Assembly: GCF_002836515.1 (NCBI RefSeq)
Contig: NZ_PJBC01000013.1
Coordinates: 124,001-188,000 of the forward strand
Reading direction: 5' to 3'
DNA: 64,000 nucleotides
DNA from: Pseudomonas sp. Choline-02u-1
GTDB taxonomy: Bacteria; Pseudomonadota; Gammaproteobacteria; Pseudomonadales; Pseudomonadaceae
Shown here: piece by piece, positions 53,841-62,829 of the stretch
Layout: each line of letters starts with the position of its first letter
How positions within the stretch are numbered: the stretch's first letter is position 1
Position numbers and translations under genes: made by a program
Notes under the pieces: model-generated
What the model saw: only the letters and a program-made list of their open reading frames with translations
What the model was told of the DNA's origin: nothing
The model's database searches: none

Positions 53841-54181
53841 CGATCCAACGAGAGCCGATGCATGCAGGTGAATTTCTCCTGTCCGAAGCGGCTGGCACCA
53901 TTTCCCGCGAGGCAATCAACGTCGCCGCCGGCCCTGCATTAGAGCCGGGGCAGATCCTCGGTTTAGTTAGCCTGACCGGCGAATTTGCCCCGTACAACCC
54001 AACGGCCGAAGACGGCAGCGAAAACGCTATCGCCATTCTCTACGGTCCGCTGGGTGAATCGGACGTGGTTCGGCGCGGTCGTGCTGTGGTGCGGCTGGCC
54101 GAAGTCAGCGAAGCGCACCTGACAGGCCTGGATCCGGCAGCCGAAAAAGCGCTGGCCACCCACTTCCTGATCGTCCGCTAA
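53837..54181 (+). CDS. Head decoration protein D
   Basis: The protein has 114 residues with HAGEFLLSEAAGTISREAINVAAGPALEPGQILG, a pattern of lambda gpD decoration trimers that stabilise the expanded capsid. It overlaps the protease stop by 4 bases and is followed by a terminator-like hairpin. Confidence 0.9.
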   Translation: MTIQREPMHAGEFLLSEAAGTISREAINVAAGPALEPGQILGLVSLTGEFAPYNPTAEDGSENAIAILYGPLGESDVVRRGRAVVRLAEVSEAHLTGLDPAAEKALATHFLIVR

Positions 54182-54205
54182 AGGCGATCGCCACCAATTA
54201 TCCAG

Positions 54206-54226
54206 CCCGCCCTGTGCGGGTTTTTT
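54206..54226 (+). terminator. Terminator-like hairpin before major capsid gene
   Basis: CCCGC / GCGGG stem with loop CCTGT and T6 lies 20 bases before the capsid ATG. CTGGAGA (54231-54237) follows as ribosome binding site. The same arrangement recurs before other late genes. Confidence 0.7.
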
Positions 54227-54245
54227 GTTTTCTGGAGATAGCTTC

Positions 54246-55241
54246 ATGGCTGACATTGAAATCTTTAACGATGACGCATTCTCGGTCTCTTCGCTGACCG
54301 CCGCCATCAACGAACAGGAATACCTCCCGGGTCGCATCAGCAGCCTCGGTCTGTTTCAGGAGGAGGGCATTACCACCCTGACGGTCCAGATCGAAAAGGA
54401 CGGCGACACCCTGGCCCTGGTACCAGCCGGTGAGCGTGGCACATCAGGACTGGTCGTCGGTGGCAGCAAGCGCAATCTGATCCCGTTCAACACCGTGCAC
54501 CTACCTCAACGCTTCGCCATCAAGGCCGATGAGATCCAAGGCATTCGCGCCTTTGGCACCCGTTCGGAACTGCAAGCCGTGCAGGACGTGGTCAACAAGC
54601 GTTTGGGTAAAGCTCGTCGACAGCTCGATGCTACGCACGAATTCCAGCGTATGGGTGCGCTGAACGGCCAGATCCTGGACGCGGATGGCAAAACCGTGTT
54701 GCTCGACATTTACAAAACTTTCGGTGTGACCCGCAAAAAAATGTCCATGGGACTCAACAATCCTGACACGGAATTTCGCGTTAAGTGCGGTGAAGCGCTG
54801 GATCTGCAGGAAGAACAGCTAGGCAGTATCACCAGCAGTGGTTCCAGAGCGTTCTGCGGTAAGAATTTCTGGAATCAACTCCTGACAAACGTAAAGGTGA
54901 AGGAGACTTTCCTCAACACCCAGCAAGCCGCAGCGTTGCGCGGTGATGCTCGTGAAAGCTTCGAGTTCGGCGGCATTGTCTGGGAGCGTTATCGCGGCAA
55001 GATCGCTGGTGTGTCGTTCGTCCACGACGATAAAGCATTGCTGATTCCCGAAGGCGTACCCGATCTGTACATCTCGGTGTTTGCACCGGCTGATTACATG
55101 GAGACGGTCAACACCGAGGGCGTACCGTACTACAGCAAGATCGAACCGATGCCGTTCAACAAAGGCATGCTGGGCGAGGCTCAATCGAACCCGCTGCACC
55201 TGTGCACGCGACCGCTGGCGCAGATCCTGTTGGAGCTTTGA
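54246..55241 (+). CDS. Major capsid protein E
   Basis: The protein has 331 residues, close to lambda gpE (341). MADIEIFNDDAFSVSSLTAAIN at the start and NPLHLCTRPLAQILLEL at the end are typical of the family. It forms the capsid shell. The ATG at 54246 follows CTGGAG. It directly precedes a connector-type gene. Confidence 0.93.
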   Translation: MADIEIFNDDAFSVSSLTAAINEQEYLPGRISSLGLFQEEGITTLTVQIEKDGDTLALVPAGERGTSGLVVGGSKRNLIPFNTVHLPQRFAIKADEIQGIRAFGTRSELQAVQDVVNKRLGKARRQLDATHEFQRMGALNGQILDADGKTVLLDIYKTFGVTRKKMSMGLNNPDTEFRVKCGEALDLQEEQLGSITSSGSRAFCGKNFWNQLLTNVKVKETFLNTQQAAALRGDARESFEFGGIVWERYRGKIAGVSFVHDDKALLIPEGVPDLYISVFAPADYMETVNTEGVPYYSKIEPMPFNKGMLGEAQSNPLHLCTRPLAQILLEL

Positions 55242-55243
55242 CC

Positions 55244-55564
55244 ATGGGCTTTCGCGATCTTATCGCCGAGGTCGATGCGGTGGTGTTCGAAACGCTGGGG
55301 GATACCGCACGGATTGAGGGTCGCGAAGAGCCAGTTTTCGGCATGTTCTCCGCGCCTTGGCTGCAGCCCAAATTTGGCAAGCTCAACACCGGTTTGCGCG
55401 AGCCGCGCTTCGAGATTCGCGTCAGCGATTCGCAAGGTCTGCAGCAGGGCATGCTGGTCAGCGTTGACTTGCCTGCCTTGGACGGCGGCGGTGACTACGA
55501 CCTGATCCAGCTCGAACCGAGCGGTGACGGGCTGGTCGCTCTGATTCTGAGGTTACGGCCATGA
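55244..55564 (+). CDS. Head-tail joining/attachment protein
   Basis: The protein has 106 residues. The sequence FGMFSAPWLQPKFGKLNTGLREPRFEIR is typical of head-tail connector proteins of the gpFII-like group. It should link the completed head to the tail. It starts 2 bases after the capsid stop and overlaps the next gene (ATGA). Confidence 0.75.
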   Translation: MGFRDLIAEVDAVVFETLGDTARIEGREEPVFGMFSAPWLQPKFGKLNTGLREPRFEIRVSDSQGLQQGMLVSVDLPALDGGGDYDLIQLEPSGDGLVALILRLRP

Positions 55565-56226
55565 GCGTCGGCAGCTATTTCAAACCCTCGGCCGGGGGCG
55601 GGATGATCTCCATCCAGTCCTCGGCCGCACATTTTCAAGCGTTCCAGGACTTTGCCAAGGTGGTGCCGAAAGCGGCTGCTGCGGCGCATCGGCGCGCGAT
55701 CAACAAAACGTTGGGACGGTTGCGCACGCACATTGCCCGAGCCGTCAGCCGGTCAGAGCGCATTGCCGTAGCAGCGGTGCGTCAGCGGTTGCGCAGCTAT
55801 CCAGTTTCCGGCGCGGCCGCGAGCGGCAAATTATGGTTCGGGTTGAACACCATCGAATCCAGCCGGATCGGCCGGGCGCGGCAGACCGGTAGCGGTGTGT
55901 CGGTGGCGGGGCGGCGTTACGAAGGGGCTTTTCTCAAGAAGGTCTACGGCAACAAGCCCGACATCTGGATCCGTACGGCCAGCAAGCATTTCAACGCGGA
56001 CGACTACCCGGACAGCACGGTCTCCCCCGGTCGCGGGCCGAGTTCGGGCTGGGTCGCCGAAAACGGTAGTCGTTTCCCGTTGGCCAAAGCCAAGGTGTCG
56101 CTGGAGCAAGCCCGCCCGCATTTCGACAGCTGGGTCAAAAAGGCAGACGAGATCCTGTTGGCGATTCTCAAACAAGAACTCAACTTTGAGCTGCAGAAAT
56201 ACCTCAAGAGGATCGGCAATGTCTGA
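55561..56226 (+). CDS. Phage tail protein Z-like (minor tail protein)
   Basis: The protein has 221 residues. VVPKAAAAAHRRAINKTLGRLRTHIARAVS near residue 40 and WIRTASKHFNADDYPDSTVSPGRGPSSGW resemble the lambda minor tail protein Z family. It is needed for correct tail completion or joining. The coding region overlaps the following gene by 8 bases. Confidence 0.75.
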   Translation: MSVGSYFKPSAGGGMISIQSSAAHFQAFQDFAKVVPKAAAAAHRRAINKTLGRLRTHIARAVSRSERIAVAAVRQRLRSYPVSGAAASGKLWFGLNTIESSRIGRARQTGSGVSVAGRRYEGAFLKKVYGNKPDIWIRTASKHFNADDYPDSTVSPGRGPSSGWVAENGSRFPLAKAKVSLEQARPHFDSWVKKADEILLAILKQELNFELQKYLKRIGNV

Positions 56227-56734
56227 CGAACCGTTCAGCCTGGACCAGCTTTATCGGGCGGTAGAACAGCATCTGCGTGCCCACTTGCCTGGTGTGCAGG
56301 ACGTCACAACCTGGCCAGACATTAAGGATCGCGTGTTGCTGCCGGCGGTGTTTCTTGAAGTGGCTGAGATCGAGCCGGGTACCGATATCGGCACCGGCGA
56401 AACCTCGCTGGTCTGTAAGTCCGAGGCTCGGATCATTGTTGACCCGATCAAGCCGCACCATCATCAACAGGCCGTGCAATTGGCGACCCAGTTGGCGGTG
56501 CTGCTGCGTGCGCAGACGTGGGGGTTGGCAGTAGAACCCGCCGAGTTTGTGCAATCGCTGCAGGACTGGACCCAGCCGCACCTGGATGGATACACCGTGT
56601 GGCTGGTGGAGTGGACTCAGCAAGTCTATCTCGGCCCGGAGGAATGGCTCTGGCCGGACGAACCGCCGGGGATGTTGCTAATTGGCTTTCAGGAAGACGT
56701 CAAAGAGGACTTTGTCCCTGCGGAGGCGATGTGA
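56219..56734 (+). CDS. Tail completion-type protein (Mu gp37-like, tentative)
   Basis: The protein has 171 residues beginning [32 protein letters not shown]. It occupies the position of tail-completion proteins between the head-tail connectors and the baseplate spike of contractile-tail phages. [35 protein letters not shown] sequence is also seen in that group. The family match is uncertain. Confidence 0.6.
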   Translation: MSDEPFSLDQLYRAVEQHLRAHLPGVQDVTTWPDIKDRVLLPAVFLEVAEIEPGTDIGTGETSLVCKSEARIIVDPIKPHHHQQAVQLATQLAVLLRAQTWGLAVEPAEFVQSLQDWTQPHLDGYTVWLVEWTQQVYLGPEEWLWPDEPPGMLLIGFQEDVKEDFVPAEAM

Positions 56735-57318
56735 GCGGCTACGCGAGCGCCCAGCATGACCGCATGATTGCGGGGGCTGTAAAGGCTTGCTACGTGGTCG
56801 CGGTGGATCTGTCCGCATCGCCGCCGGTGTGTCGCGTGTCAGACGGCAGTGAATGGGTCAGCGCTTGGGTGCGCTGGCACAGCATCGCCGCCGGCAAGGC
56901 AAGGCACTGGCGGGCGCCGTCTTTGGGCGAGCAGGGCAGTTTGATCAGTCCCAGCGGTGACGTGTCACAAGGCACGTTTGTCCCGGGCTTGTATGGCAAT
57001 GCCGGGCCGCCGCCAGATAATCGCGACCATGTCGAGGTCTGGCGTTTTGATGATGGCGGCTCGCTGGTCTACGACTGGCAGGCCAAGTCTTACACCATCA
57101 CCCTGCCGAGTGGCACGGTGGCGATCAAGGTCGGCGGCACGAACGTCGTCGTTACGGATAACGCGGTAACGGTGAAGTCGGGAACGATTGATCTTGAAGC
57201 GACAGTGAATATCAAAGGGCCTGTCAATATCGACGGCCCGTTATCCGTAACGGGCAACATCGACGGCGCTGGCAACATCATGGCCGCCGGCAACAGCGAC
57301 AACCACCACAAGCATTAA
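56731..57318 (+). CDS. Baseplate assembly protein V (spike)
   Basis: The protein has 195 residues from a GTG at 56731 that overlaps the preceding stop. An OB-fold N-terminal domain ([17 protein letters not shown]) is followed by short beta repeats ([32 protein letters not shown]). It ends in DNHHKH, whose HxH motif binds iron at the spike tip in P2 gpV. It punctures the outer membrane when the sheath contracts. Confidence 0.9.
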   Translation: MSGYASAQHDRMIAGAVKACYVVAVDLSASPPVCRVSDGSEWVSAWVRWHSIAAGKARHWRAPSLGEQGSLISPSGDVSQGTFVPGLYGNAGPPPDNRDHVEVWRFDDGGSLVYDWQAKSYTITLPSGTVAIKVGGTNVVVTDNAVTVKSGTIDLEATVNIKGPVNIDGPLSVTGNIDGAGNIMAAGNSDNHHKH

Positions 57319-57334
57319 CCCAAACATTCATCCA

Positions 57335-57356
57335 GCCCGCCAAGTGCGGGCTTTTT
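57335..57356 (+). terminator. Terminator-like hairpin before small gene after gpV
   Basis: GCCCGC / GCGGGC stem with T5 lies 18 bases before the ATG at 57374. CCTGGAGA (57361-57368) is the ribosome binding site. It is the same module as before the capsid and sheath genes. Confidence 0.65.
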
Positions 57357-57373
57357 CATGCCTGGAGAACCAC

Positions 57374-57622
57374 ATGGCCAAGATCGATATGACCTCAACC
57401 GATGCGCAAACGTCCTCGGAACCGGCATTGTCATCCTCAACTTACTCATCGCCTGAGTCCTTGAAATTCCGCGACAAGCTCTACACGTCGCGACTGGTGA
57501 TTGTGCCCGGTACCGACCGTTCCTATCCGGTGGAGAAGGCGACGGTCGTGGTGCCGGCCTCCGACATCGAGGCGGTCAAATTCCTGAAAGCCAGCGACGA
57601 ATACGAGCCGTTCAAGGAGTGA
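57374..57622 (+). CDS. Small phage protein between gpV and gpW
   Basis: The protein has 82 residues. A Ser/Thr-rich N-terminus is followed by KLYTSRLVIVPGTDRSYPVEKATVVVPASDIEAVKFLKASDEYEPFKE. I recognise no family. The gene is placed among baseplate genes and is probably expressed with them. Confidence 0.6.
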   Translation: MAKIDMTSTDAQTSSEPALSSSTYSSPESLKFRDKLYTSRLVIVPGTDRSYPVEKATVVVPASDIEAVKFLKASDEYEPFKE

Positions 57623-57627
57623 CATCG

Positions 57628-57954
57628 ATGATCGGAATGGATCGCCAGACCGGCCTACCCATATCCGGCATCGAGCACCTGCGCCAATCCATTGCCGACA
57701 TCTTGAGCACGCCGCTGGGCAGTCGTCGGCATCGCATGGAATACGGCAGCAAGCTACGGCGGTTTATCGATTTGCCCATCAACGAAGGCTGGAAAAGCGC
57801 CGTACAGGCAGAGGTCGCACGCGCTCTGGGTCGCTGGGAGCCGCGTTTAAAGTTGGATCAGGTGCGAGTCATTTCCGTCATTGGCGGACAAATCAATTTG
57901 CAAATCGTCGGGAAGTACCTGGGCGACAGCGTCACGTTGGAGGTGGCCGCATGA
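57628..57954 (+). CDS. Baseplate protein W / gp25-like
   Basis: The protein has 108 residues with ISGIEHLRQSIADILSTPLGSRRHRMEYGSKLRRFID, the gp25-like (GPW) baseplate fold with the EYG motif. AAGGAG at 57614 precedes the ATG; an earlier GTG at 57619 is in frame. It forms part of the baseplate core with J. The stop overlaps J by 4 bases. Confidence 0.92.
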   Translation: MIGMDRQTGLPISGIEHLRQSIADILSTPLGSRRHRMEYGSKLRRFIDLPINEGWKSAVQAEVARALGRWEPRLKLDQVRVISVIGGQINLQIVGKYLGDSVTLEVAA

Positions 57955-58832
57955 GTACCGTGGATCTGTCGTCGCTGCCAGCGCCGACCGTGCTGGAACC
58001 TCTGGACTTCGAAGAGGTTTATCAGGACGGGTTGAGCGTGTTTCGCGGGTACATGGGCGGAAACTGGACGGCCGCGCTGGAAAGCGATCCAGTGGTCAAA
58101 GTGCTTGAGGTCGGGGCCTACAACAAGGTCGGCAACCGCGCCCGAGTCAATGACGCCGGCAAAGCGCTGTTACTGGCGCATGCCATTCGCGGTGACCTTG
58201 ATCACTTGGGCGCAAACGTCAATCTGACGCGCCTGGTCATTCAGGCCGAGGATCTGCTGGCGGTACCACCGGTGCCCAAGGTCATGGAAGACGACGATCC
58301 GTTTCGCGAGCGCATCCAGTTGGCCTATGAGGGTTTGACCACGGCCGGCCCGCGTAACAGCTACATCCTGCATGCGCGTAACGCCTCTGGGATGGTGGCA
58401 GATGCCACGGCTGAAAGTCCGGAGCCTTGTTACGTCACGGTCACGGTGTTGGGGTTGGACGGGGAGGGCGAAGCGCCGCCGGAACTGCTGGCGACGGTGG
58501 CCGCTGCTTTGAATGACGATGACGTGCGACCGGTCGGTGATCGGGTGACTGTGCAGAGCGCAGAGGTGATCCGTTACGAGATTGACGCCATTTTGCACAT
58601 GGCCAGCGCCGGCCCGGAAGCGGATGCCAGTTTGGCCGAGGCGAAAAGCCGCTTGGCAGCCTGGATCAATCCACGCAAGCGGCTGGGCGTCGAGGTCGCC
58701 CGCTCGGCTATTGACGCTCAATTGCACGTTGCCGGCGTTGCCCGGGTTGAGTTGGTCGGGTGGCAGGATCTGGCCCCGACGAAAGCGCAAGCGGCGTTCT
58801 GTACGCGCTACAACGTGAGGCTGGCGGGCTGA
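57951..58832 (+). CDS. Baseplate assembly protein J
   Basis: The protein has 293 residues. MSTVDLSSLPAPTVLEPLDFEEVYQ, ARVNDAGKALLLAHAIRGDLDHLGANVN, and DDPFRERIQLAYEGLTTAGPRNSYILHA are P2 gpJ hallmarks. It makes the outer wedge of the baseplate with W and I. Confidence 0.94.
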   Translation: MSTVDLSSLPAPTVLEPLDFEEVYQDGLSVFRGYMGGNWTAALESDPVVKVLEVGAYNKVGNRARVNDAGKALLLAHAIRGDLDHLGANVNLTRLVIQAEDLLAVPPVPKVMEDDDPFRERIQLAYEGLTTAGPRNSYILHARNASGMVADATAESPEPCYVTVTVLGLDGEGEAPPELLATVAAALNDDDVRPVGDRVTVQSAEVIRYEIDAILHMASAGPEADASLAEAKSRLAAWINPRKRLGVEVARSAIDAQLHVAGVARVELVGWQDLAPTKAQAAFCTRYNVRLAG

Positions 58833-58833
58833 T

Positions 58834-59442
58834 ATGAAAAGTCTACTGCCGCTCAACAGCACGCAACTGGAACGGGCCATGGAGGGCGCGTTCTTCGAAA
58901 AAACGATTATTCCTCTGCGCGACCTCTACAACGCTGATACCTGCCCGGTCCATTTACTGCCGCACCTGGCATGGGCGTGGTCGGTGGATCGCTGGGATTA
59001 CCGCTGGACGGAAGCAACCAAGCGCGCGGCCATCAAGGCGTCGTACTACATCCACAAGCACAAAGGCACCATCGGCGCGTTGCGCCGCGTGGTCGAGCCG
59101 CTCGGCTACCTGATCGAGATTGTCGAGTGGTTCAACACGGTGCCTGAGGGCGTGCCGGGCACCTTCGCGCTTAAGGTCGGGGTGCTGGATACGGGAATCA
59201 CTGAGGAAATGTATCAGGAGCTTGAGCGCCTGATTGACGATGCCAAGCCCGTCACCCGGCAACTGACCGGGCTGGCGATCAGCCTGGAAACGCAAGGCGA
59301 TTTGAATATCGCCGTGTCCCTCTACGAAGGCGACGAAATCGACGTTTACCCACCCGTCATGCGTGACATTGAGGTCACTGGCAGCTTTGGCGTGGTCGGT
59401 CGCGAACACACCATTGATACCCTGGACGTTTATTATGATTGA
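58834..59442 (+). CDS. Phage tail protein I
   Basis: The protein has 202 residues with LRDLYNADTCPVHLLPHLAWAWSVDRWDYRWTEATKRAAIKASYYIHKHKGTIGALRRVVEPLGYLIEIVEWF, diagnostic of gpI. It is part of the baseplate wedge. It starts 1 base after J and overlaps the tail fibre gene by 8 bases. Confidence 0.93.
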   Translation: MKSLLPLNSTQLERAMEGAFFEKTIIPLRDLYNADTCPVHLLPHLAWAWSVDRWDYRWTEATKRAAIKASYYIHKHKGTIGALRRVVEPLGYLIEIVEWFNTVPEGVPGTFALKVGVLDTGITEEMYQELERLIDDAKPVTRQLTGLAISLETQGDLNIAVSLYEGDEIDVYPPVMRDIEVTGSFGVVGREHTIDTLDVYYD

Positions 59443-61078
59443 TGCGAATTCGCAGTTTTTCGCGATCCTTACGGATGTGGGGATGGCCAAGCAGGCGAAC
59501 GCCGACGCGCTCGGCATTCCCTGGCTAATCACGCAAATGGGCGTGGGGGATGCCAACCCGAGCGGGCTGGCTGATCCGCCCAATCCGGTGCCGTCGGCCA
59601 GTCAAACTAAGCTGCTCAACGAGTGGCGTCGTAAGCCGCTCAACCAACTGAAGATTGACCCGGTCAACCCGGCGGTGATCATCGCCGAGCAGATCATCCC
59701 GGCCGACGAGGGCGGTAAGTGGATCCGCGAAATCGGTCTCTACGATGCAGACGGCGATCTGGTAGCGGTGGCCAACTGCGCGCCGAGCTTCAAGCCGCTG
59801 CTGTCGCAAGGCTCGGGCCGCACGCAAATCGTGCGGATGAACTTTATTGTCACCGGCGCAGGGAACATTCAGCTCAAGATTGACCCAGCGATTGTGCTGG
59901 CCTCGCGGGCCTACGTCGACGCGGCCATTCTGGAAGTGCTGCCGAAGAATAAGGCGCCGGGCGAATTCACCCGGCTCAAGGTCAACGATCGCGGAATTGT
60001 CGTATCGGGTGACAACCCGGAAACGCTCGCCGCCATGGGTATCAAGGACAGCTACACCAAGGCCGAAATCGAGGCGATGATTGCCCAGGCTTCGGCCTTG
60101 CCTGTGGGTGCAACGGTCGTTTTTCCGTTGGACAAGGTGGCGCCCGGTTTTCTGGAGCTGGACGGCAGCGTCAAGAGCGTTGCGGTTTATCCCGATCTGG
60201 CGGCGTACCTAGGCACGACCTTCAACAAGGGTGACGAGGGCGCGGGCAATTTCCGTTTGCCGGATTCGCGCGGCGAATTCCTGCGCGGTTGGGATCATGG
60301 GCGTGGTGTGGATGCGGGCCGTGCTATTGGAAGCTGGCAAAATGCAACTGCTGTCGCGGTTGACGCCGTAGCGTCCAACGGGCTGGCCAAGCAACTCACT
60401 ACCACCGGCTACAAGCTAGGCGACTACGCGAATATGCGCGGATCGGTCGGGGGCGATCTGCTGACCGAAGGGCCTTACCCTAATGTGGGCATTGTCGTAC
60501 AGGACAACGACCAGCCCGGCGTCGGCTTTACCATCGGCTCTAGCGTGTTCAGTAGTCAGGCGCTGTTAGGCGCACGGCCACGAAACATTGCTGTCGTGTG
60601 GTGCATTAAGGCCTGGAACGCGCCAATCAATCAGGGAAATATCGACATTGCCGCACTCGCGGCTTTGGCGACGCAGGCCACGGAAATCAAGCTCGGCACT
60701 GCCAAGATTGCTACCCAGTCGCAGACCGATGCCGGCTCCGATGACGCTACGATCGTGACCCCGAAAAAGCTCCGTTTTGGCTTTCAAATCAGCTTGGGCG
60801 CCAATGGTTATATCGCGCTACCGAGCTGGCTTGGCGGGTTTATTTTGCAGTGGGGGTCTACGGTTCTGATTAACAGCGGTTCGTCCGTTTCGGTGCCGCT
60901 TCCCCTCGCTTTTCCGAATGCAATTCTGAATGCTTTTATCACGCCAAACGGATCGGGAAACTTTACGTCGGCGTTGTGCGGCGGTGTGAATGCGGCCAGT
61001 AAAACGGCGATCACTGTCTATCACTTTTCCGGCGGTGGTGGCGCGGCCAACTACCGTTGGCTTGCACTGGGGAGTTAA
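59435..61078 (+). CDS. Tail fibre protein H with tail-collar domain
   Basis: The protein has 547 residues. The N-terminal domain (MIDANSQFFAILTDVGMAKQANA to about 150) binds the baseplate. A tail-collar segment (PVGATVVFPLDKVAPGFLELDG, then GDEGAGNFRLPDSRGEFLRGWDHGRG) lies at about 245-300. The C-terminal receptor-binding part ends SGGGGAANYRWLALGS. It recognises the bacterial surface. The ATG at 59435 lies within the end of I. Confidence 0.9.
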   Translation: MIDANSQFFAILTDVGMAKQANADALGIPWLITQMGVGDANPSGLADPPNPVPSASQTKLLNEWRRKPLNQLKIDPVNPAVIIAEQIIPADEGGKWIREIGLYDADGDLVAVANCAPSFKPLLSQGSGRTQIVRMNFIVTGAGNIQLKIDPAIVLASRAYVDAAILEVLPKNKAPGEFTRLKVNDRGIVVSGDNPETLAAMGIKDSYTKAEIEAMIAQASALPVGATVVFPLDKVAPGFLELDGSVKSVAVYPDLAAYLGTTFNKGDEGAGNFRLPDSRGEFLRGWDHGRGVDAGRAIGSWQNATAVAVDAVASNGLAKQLTTTGYKLGDYANMRGSVGGDLLTEGPYPNVGIVVQDNDQPGVGFTIGSSVFSSQALLGARPRNIAVVWCIKAWNAPINQGNIDIAALAALATQATEIKLGTAKIATQSQTDAGSDDATIVTPKKLRFGFQISLGANGYIALPSWLGGFILQWGSTVLINSGSSVSVPLPLAFPNAILNAFITPNGSGNFTSALCGGVNAASKTAITVYHFSGGGGAANYRWLALGS

Positions 61079-61080
61079 AA

Positions 61081-61521
61081 ATGGCGTCTGCCAAAATGTA
61101 TTACTCGAAAAGCACGGGATGTACCTATCTGGAAGGTATGCATGATGGGCAAATGCCCGAGGACGCGCTGCCTATCAGCAAAGAGCGCTATCAAGCTGTA
61201 ATCGCAGATCCTGAGCCAGGCATGGTGCGCAGCCATGATGCGGAAGGATTGCCGATTCTGGTTGTGCCGGAAGTAACGCCCGATGAGCTGGTGCGGGATG
61301 AGCGGGCATGGCGTGACGCGGAGATTATCCGCATCACTTGGCTGCGAGATCGTCACCGTGACGAAATCGAAATCGGTAGCGATACAACGCAGACCGCTGA
61401 GCAATATGCCGAACTACTGGCCTATATCAAGGCGCTGCGAGATTGGCCGGCACAGATTGAGTTTCCTGCCGAAGAGTTTCGGCCGGTCGTTCCCGAATGG
61501 GTGGCCAGCCAAACCCCCTAA
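61081..61521 (+). CDS. Tail fibre assembly chaperone-like protein
   Basis: The protein has 146 residues. RDAEIIRITWLRDRHRDEIEIGSDTTQTAEQYAELLAYIKALRDWPAQIEFP is the tail assembly chaperone (Tfa-like) C-terminal pattern. It follows the fibre gene by 2 bases and should help the fibre fold and trimerise. The ATG at 61081 is preferred over an upstream start at 61057, which overlaps the fibre gene. Confidence 0.85.
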   Translation: MASAKMYYSKSTGCTYLEGMHDGQMPEDALPISKERYQAVIADPEPGMVRSHDAEGLPILVVPEVTPDELVRDERAWRDAEIIRITWLRDRHRDEIEIGSDTTQTAEQYAELLAYIKALRDWPAQIEFPAEEFRPVVPEWVASQTP

Positions 61522-61546
61522 ACGCCCCGCACTTGCAGGGCGTTTT
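61521..61546 (+). terminator. Intrinsic terminator after fibre chaperone
   Basis: AACGCCC / GGGCGTT stem with T5 overlaps the last base of the stop codon of the fibre chaperone. Confidence 0.75.
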
Positions 61547-61564
61547 TCATTCCGTTACGCGTAA

Positions 61565-61600
61565 CACCATCACCATCACCATCACCATCACCATCACCCT
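61565..61600. repeat. CACCAT hexamer tandem repeat
   Basis: Five perfect CACCAT units and one CACCCT lie between fibre chaperone and sheath, next to the palindrome GTTACGCGTAAC (61554-61565). It is intergenic, with no ribosome binding site that would make it coding. Confidence 0.9.
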
Positions 61601-61604
61601 CACA

Positions 61605-61627
61605 GCCTCGCTTACGCGGGGCTTTTT
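61605..61627 (+). terminator. Terminator-like hairpin before the tail sheath gene
   Basis: GCCTCGC / GCGGGGC stem with loop TTAC and T5, then TTCCGGAGA as ribosome binding site and the sheath ATG at 61649. It is the same module as at 54206 and 57335. Confidence 0.7.
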
Positions 61628-61648
61628 CGTTTCCGGAGACTGACCCTT

Positions 61649-62815
61649 ATGAGTTTTTTCCACGGCGTCACGACCACGTCGGTCGACACTGGCGCGCGCA
61701 CTATCTCGCTGCCGTCGTCATCGATCATCGGTCTATGCGATACCTTCACCCCGGGTGTCCTCGGCCGTGGTACGGCCAAGGCGGGCGAACTGAAGTTGAT
61801 CACCACCGAGCGCGAAGCCATCGCTGCGTTCGGCGCCGACTCGGCGATCACCAAGGCCTGTCAGGCCATCTACGTCAAAGCCAAGGCGGTGATCGTCGCC
61901 ATCGGCGTGGCCAAGCTCGAAGACGCCGCGTTGCAAACCTCGGCGATCATCGGCGGCGTTTTGGCCTCGGGTCAGCGCACCGGTTTGCAGGCGCTGCTCG
62001 ACGGCAAAAGCCTGTTCAATGCGCAGCCACGGTTGCTGATCGCGCCAGGCCACACCGCGACTCAGGCGGTGGCCACGGCGCTCGATAGCTTGGCGCAGAA
62101 GCTGCGCGCCATTGGCATCATCGACGGCCCGGGCACCACCGACGAAGCCGCTATGGCCTACGCCGATAACTTCGGCAGTCGCAACCTGTTCATGGTCGAC
62201 CCGGGCGTCAAGTATTGGGACACCATCACCAGCAAGACCGTCGACGCGCCCGGTTCGGCTTGGGCGGCGGGGCTGTTCGCCTGGACGGATGCTGAATACG
62301 GTTTTTGGGCGTCGCCGTCGAACAAGGAGTTGACCGGCATCACCGGTACCGGTCGTGCGGTCGAGTACCTGGACGGCGACGAGACCTGCCGGGCCAACCT
62401 GCTCAACAATGCCAATATCACCACGATCATTCGCGACGATGGTTACCGCCTGTGGGGCAACCGCACGCTGTCGAGCGATCCGAAGTGGGCATTCGTTACA
62501 CGCGTTCGCACGCTGTTCATCCTCATGGACGCGGTGCAGGCCGGGCACAAATGGGCGGTCGACCGCTCGATCACCAAGACCTACGTGACCGATGTCACCA
62601 ACGGTCTCAACGCGTTCATGGCCGACCTGAAAGCCCAGGGCGCGATCATCAACTTCGAAGTGTTCCCCGACACCGAACTGAACACGGCCAGCCAGATCGC
62701 GCAGGGCAAGGTGTATTGGCGCATCCGTTTCACCGACGTGCCGCCGGCAGAAAACCCGAATTTCCTTTTCGAAGTCACCGACCAGTGGATGACCGAAGTG
62801 CTTGAAGCAGCCTAA
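61649..62815 (+). CDS. Contractile tail sheath protein
   Basis: The protein has 388 residues. SFFHGVTTTSVDTGARTISLPSSSIIGLCDTF, DTITSKTVDAPGSAWAAGLFAWTDAEYGFWASPSNKELTGITGT and NNANITTIIRDDGYRLWGNRTLSSDPKW are P2 FI hallmarks. It forms the contractile sheath. CCGGAGA precedes the ATG. Confidence 0.95.
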   Translation: MSFFHGVTTTSVDTGARTISLPSSSIIGLCDTFTPGVLGRGTAKAGELKLITTEREAIAAFGADSAITKACQAIYVKAKAVIVAIGVAKLEDAALQTSAIIGGVLASGQRTGLQALLDGKSLFNAQPRLLIAPGHTATQAVATALDSLAQKLRAIGIIDGPGTTDEAAMAYADNFGSRNLFMVDPGVKYWDTITSKTVDAPGSAWAAGLFAWTDAEYGFWASPSNKELTGITGTGRAVEYLDGDETCRANLLNNANITTIIRDDGYRLWGNRTLSSDPKWAFVTRVRTLFILMDAVQAGHKWAVDRSITKTYVTDVTNGLNAFMADLKAQGAIINFEVFPDTELNTASQIAQGKVYWRIRFTDVPPAENPNFLFEVTDQWMTEVLEAA

Positions 62816-62829
62816 GGGGGGCGTAACCA

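Noticed and set aside
61565..61600. CACCAT repeat as an engineered or natural His tag
   Set aside because: It could read as His codons, but lies between a stop codon and a terminator-like hairpin with no start or binding site, so it is not coding.
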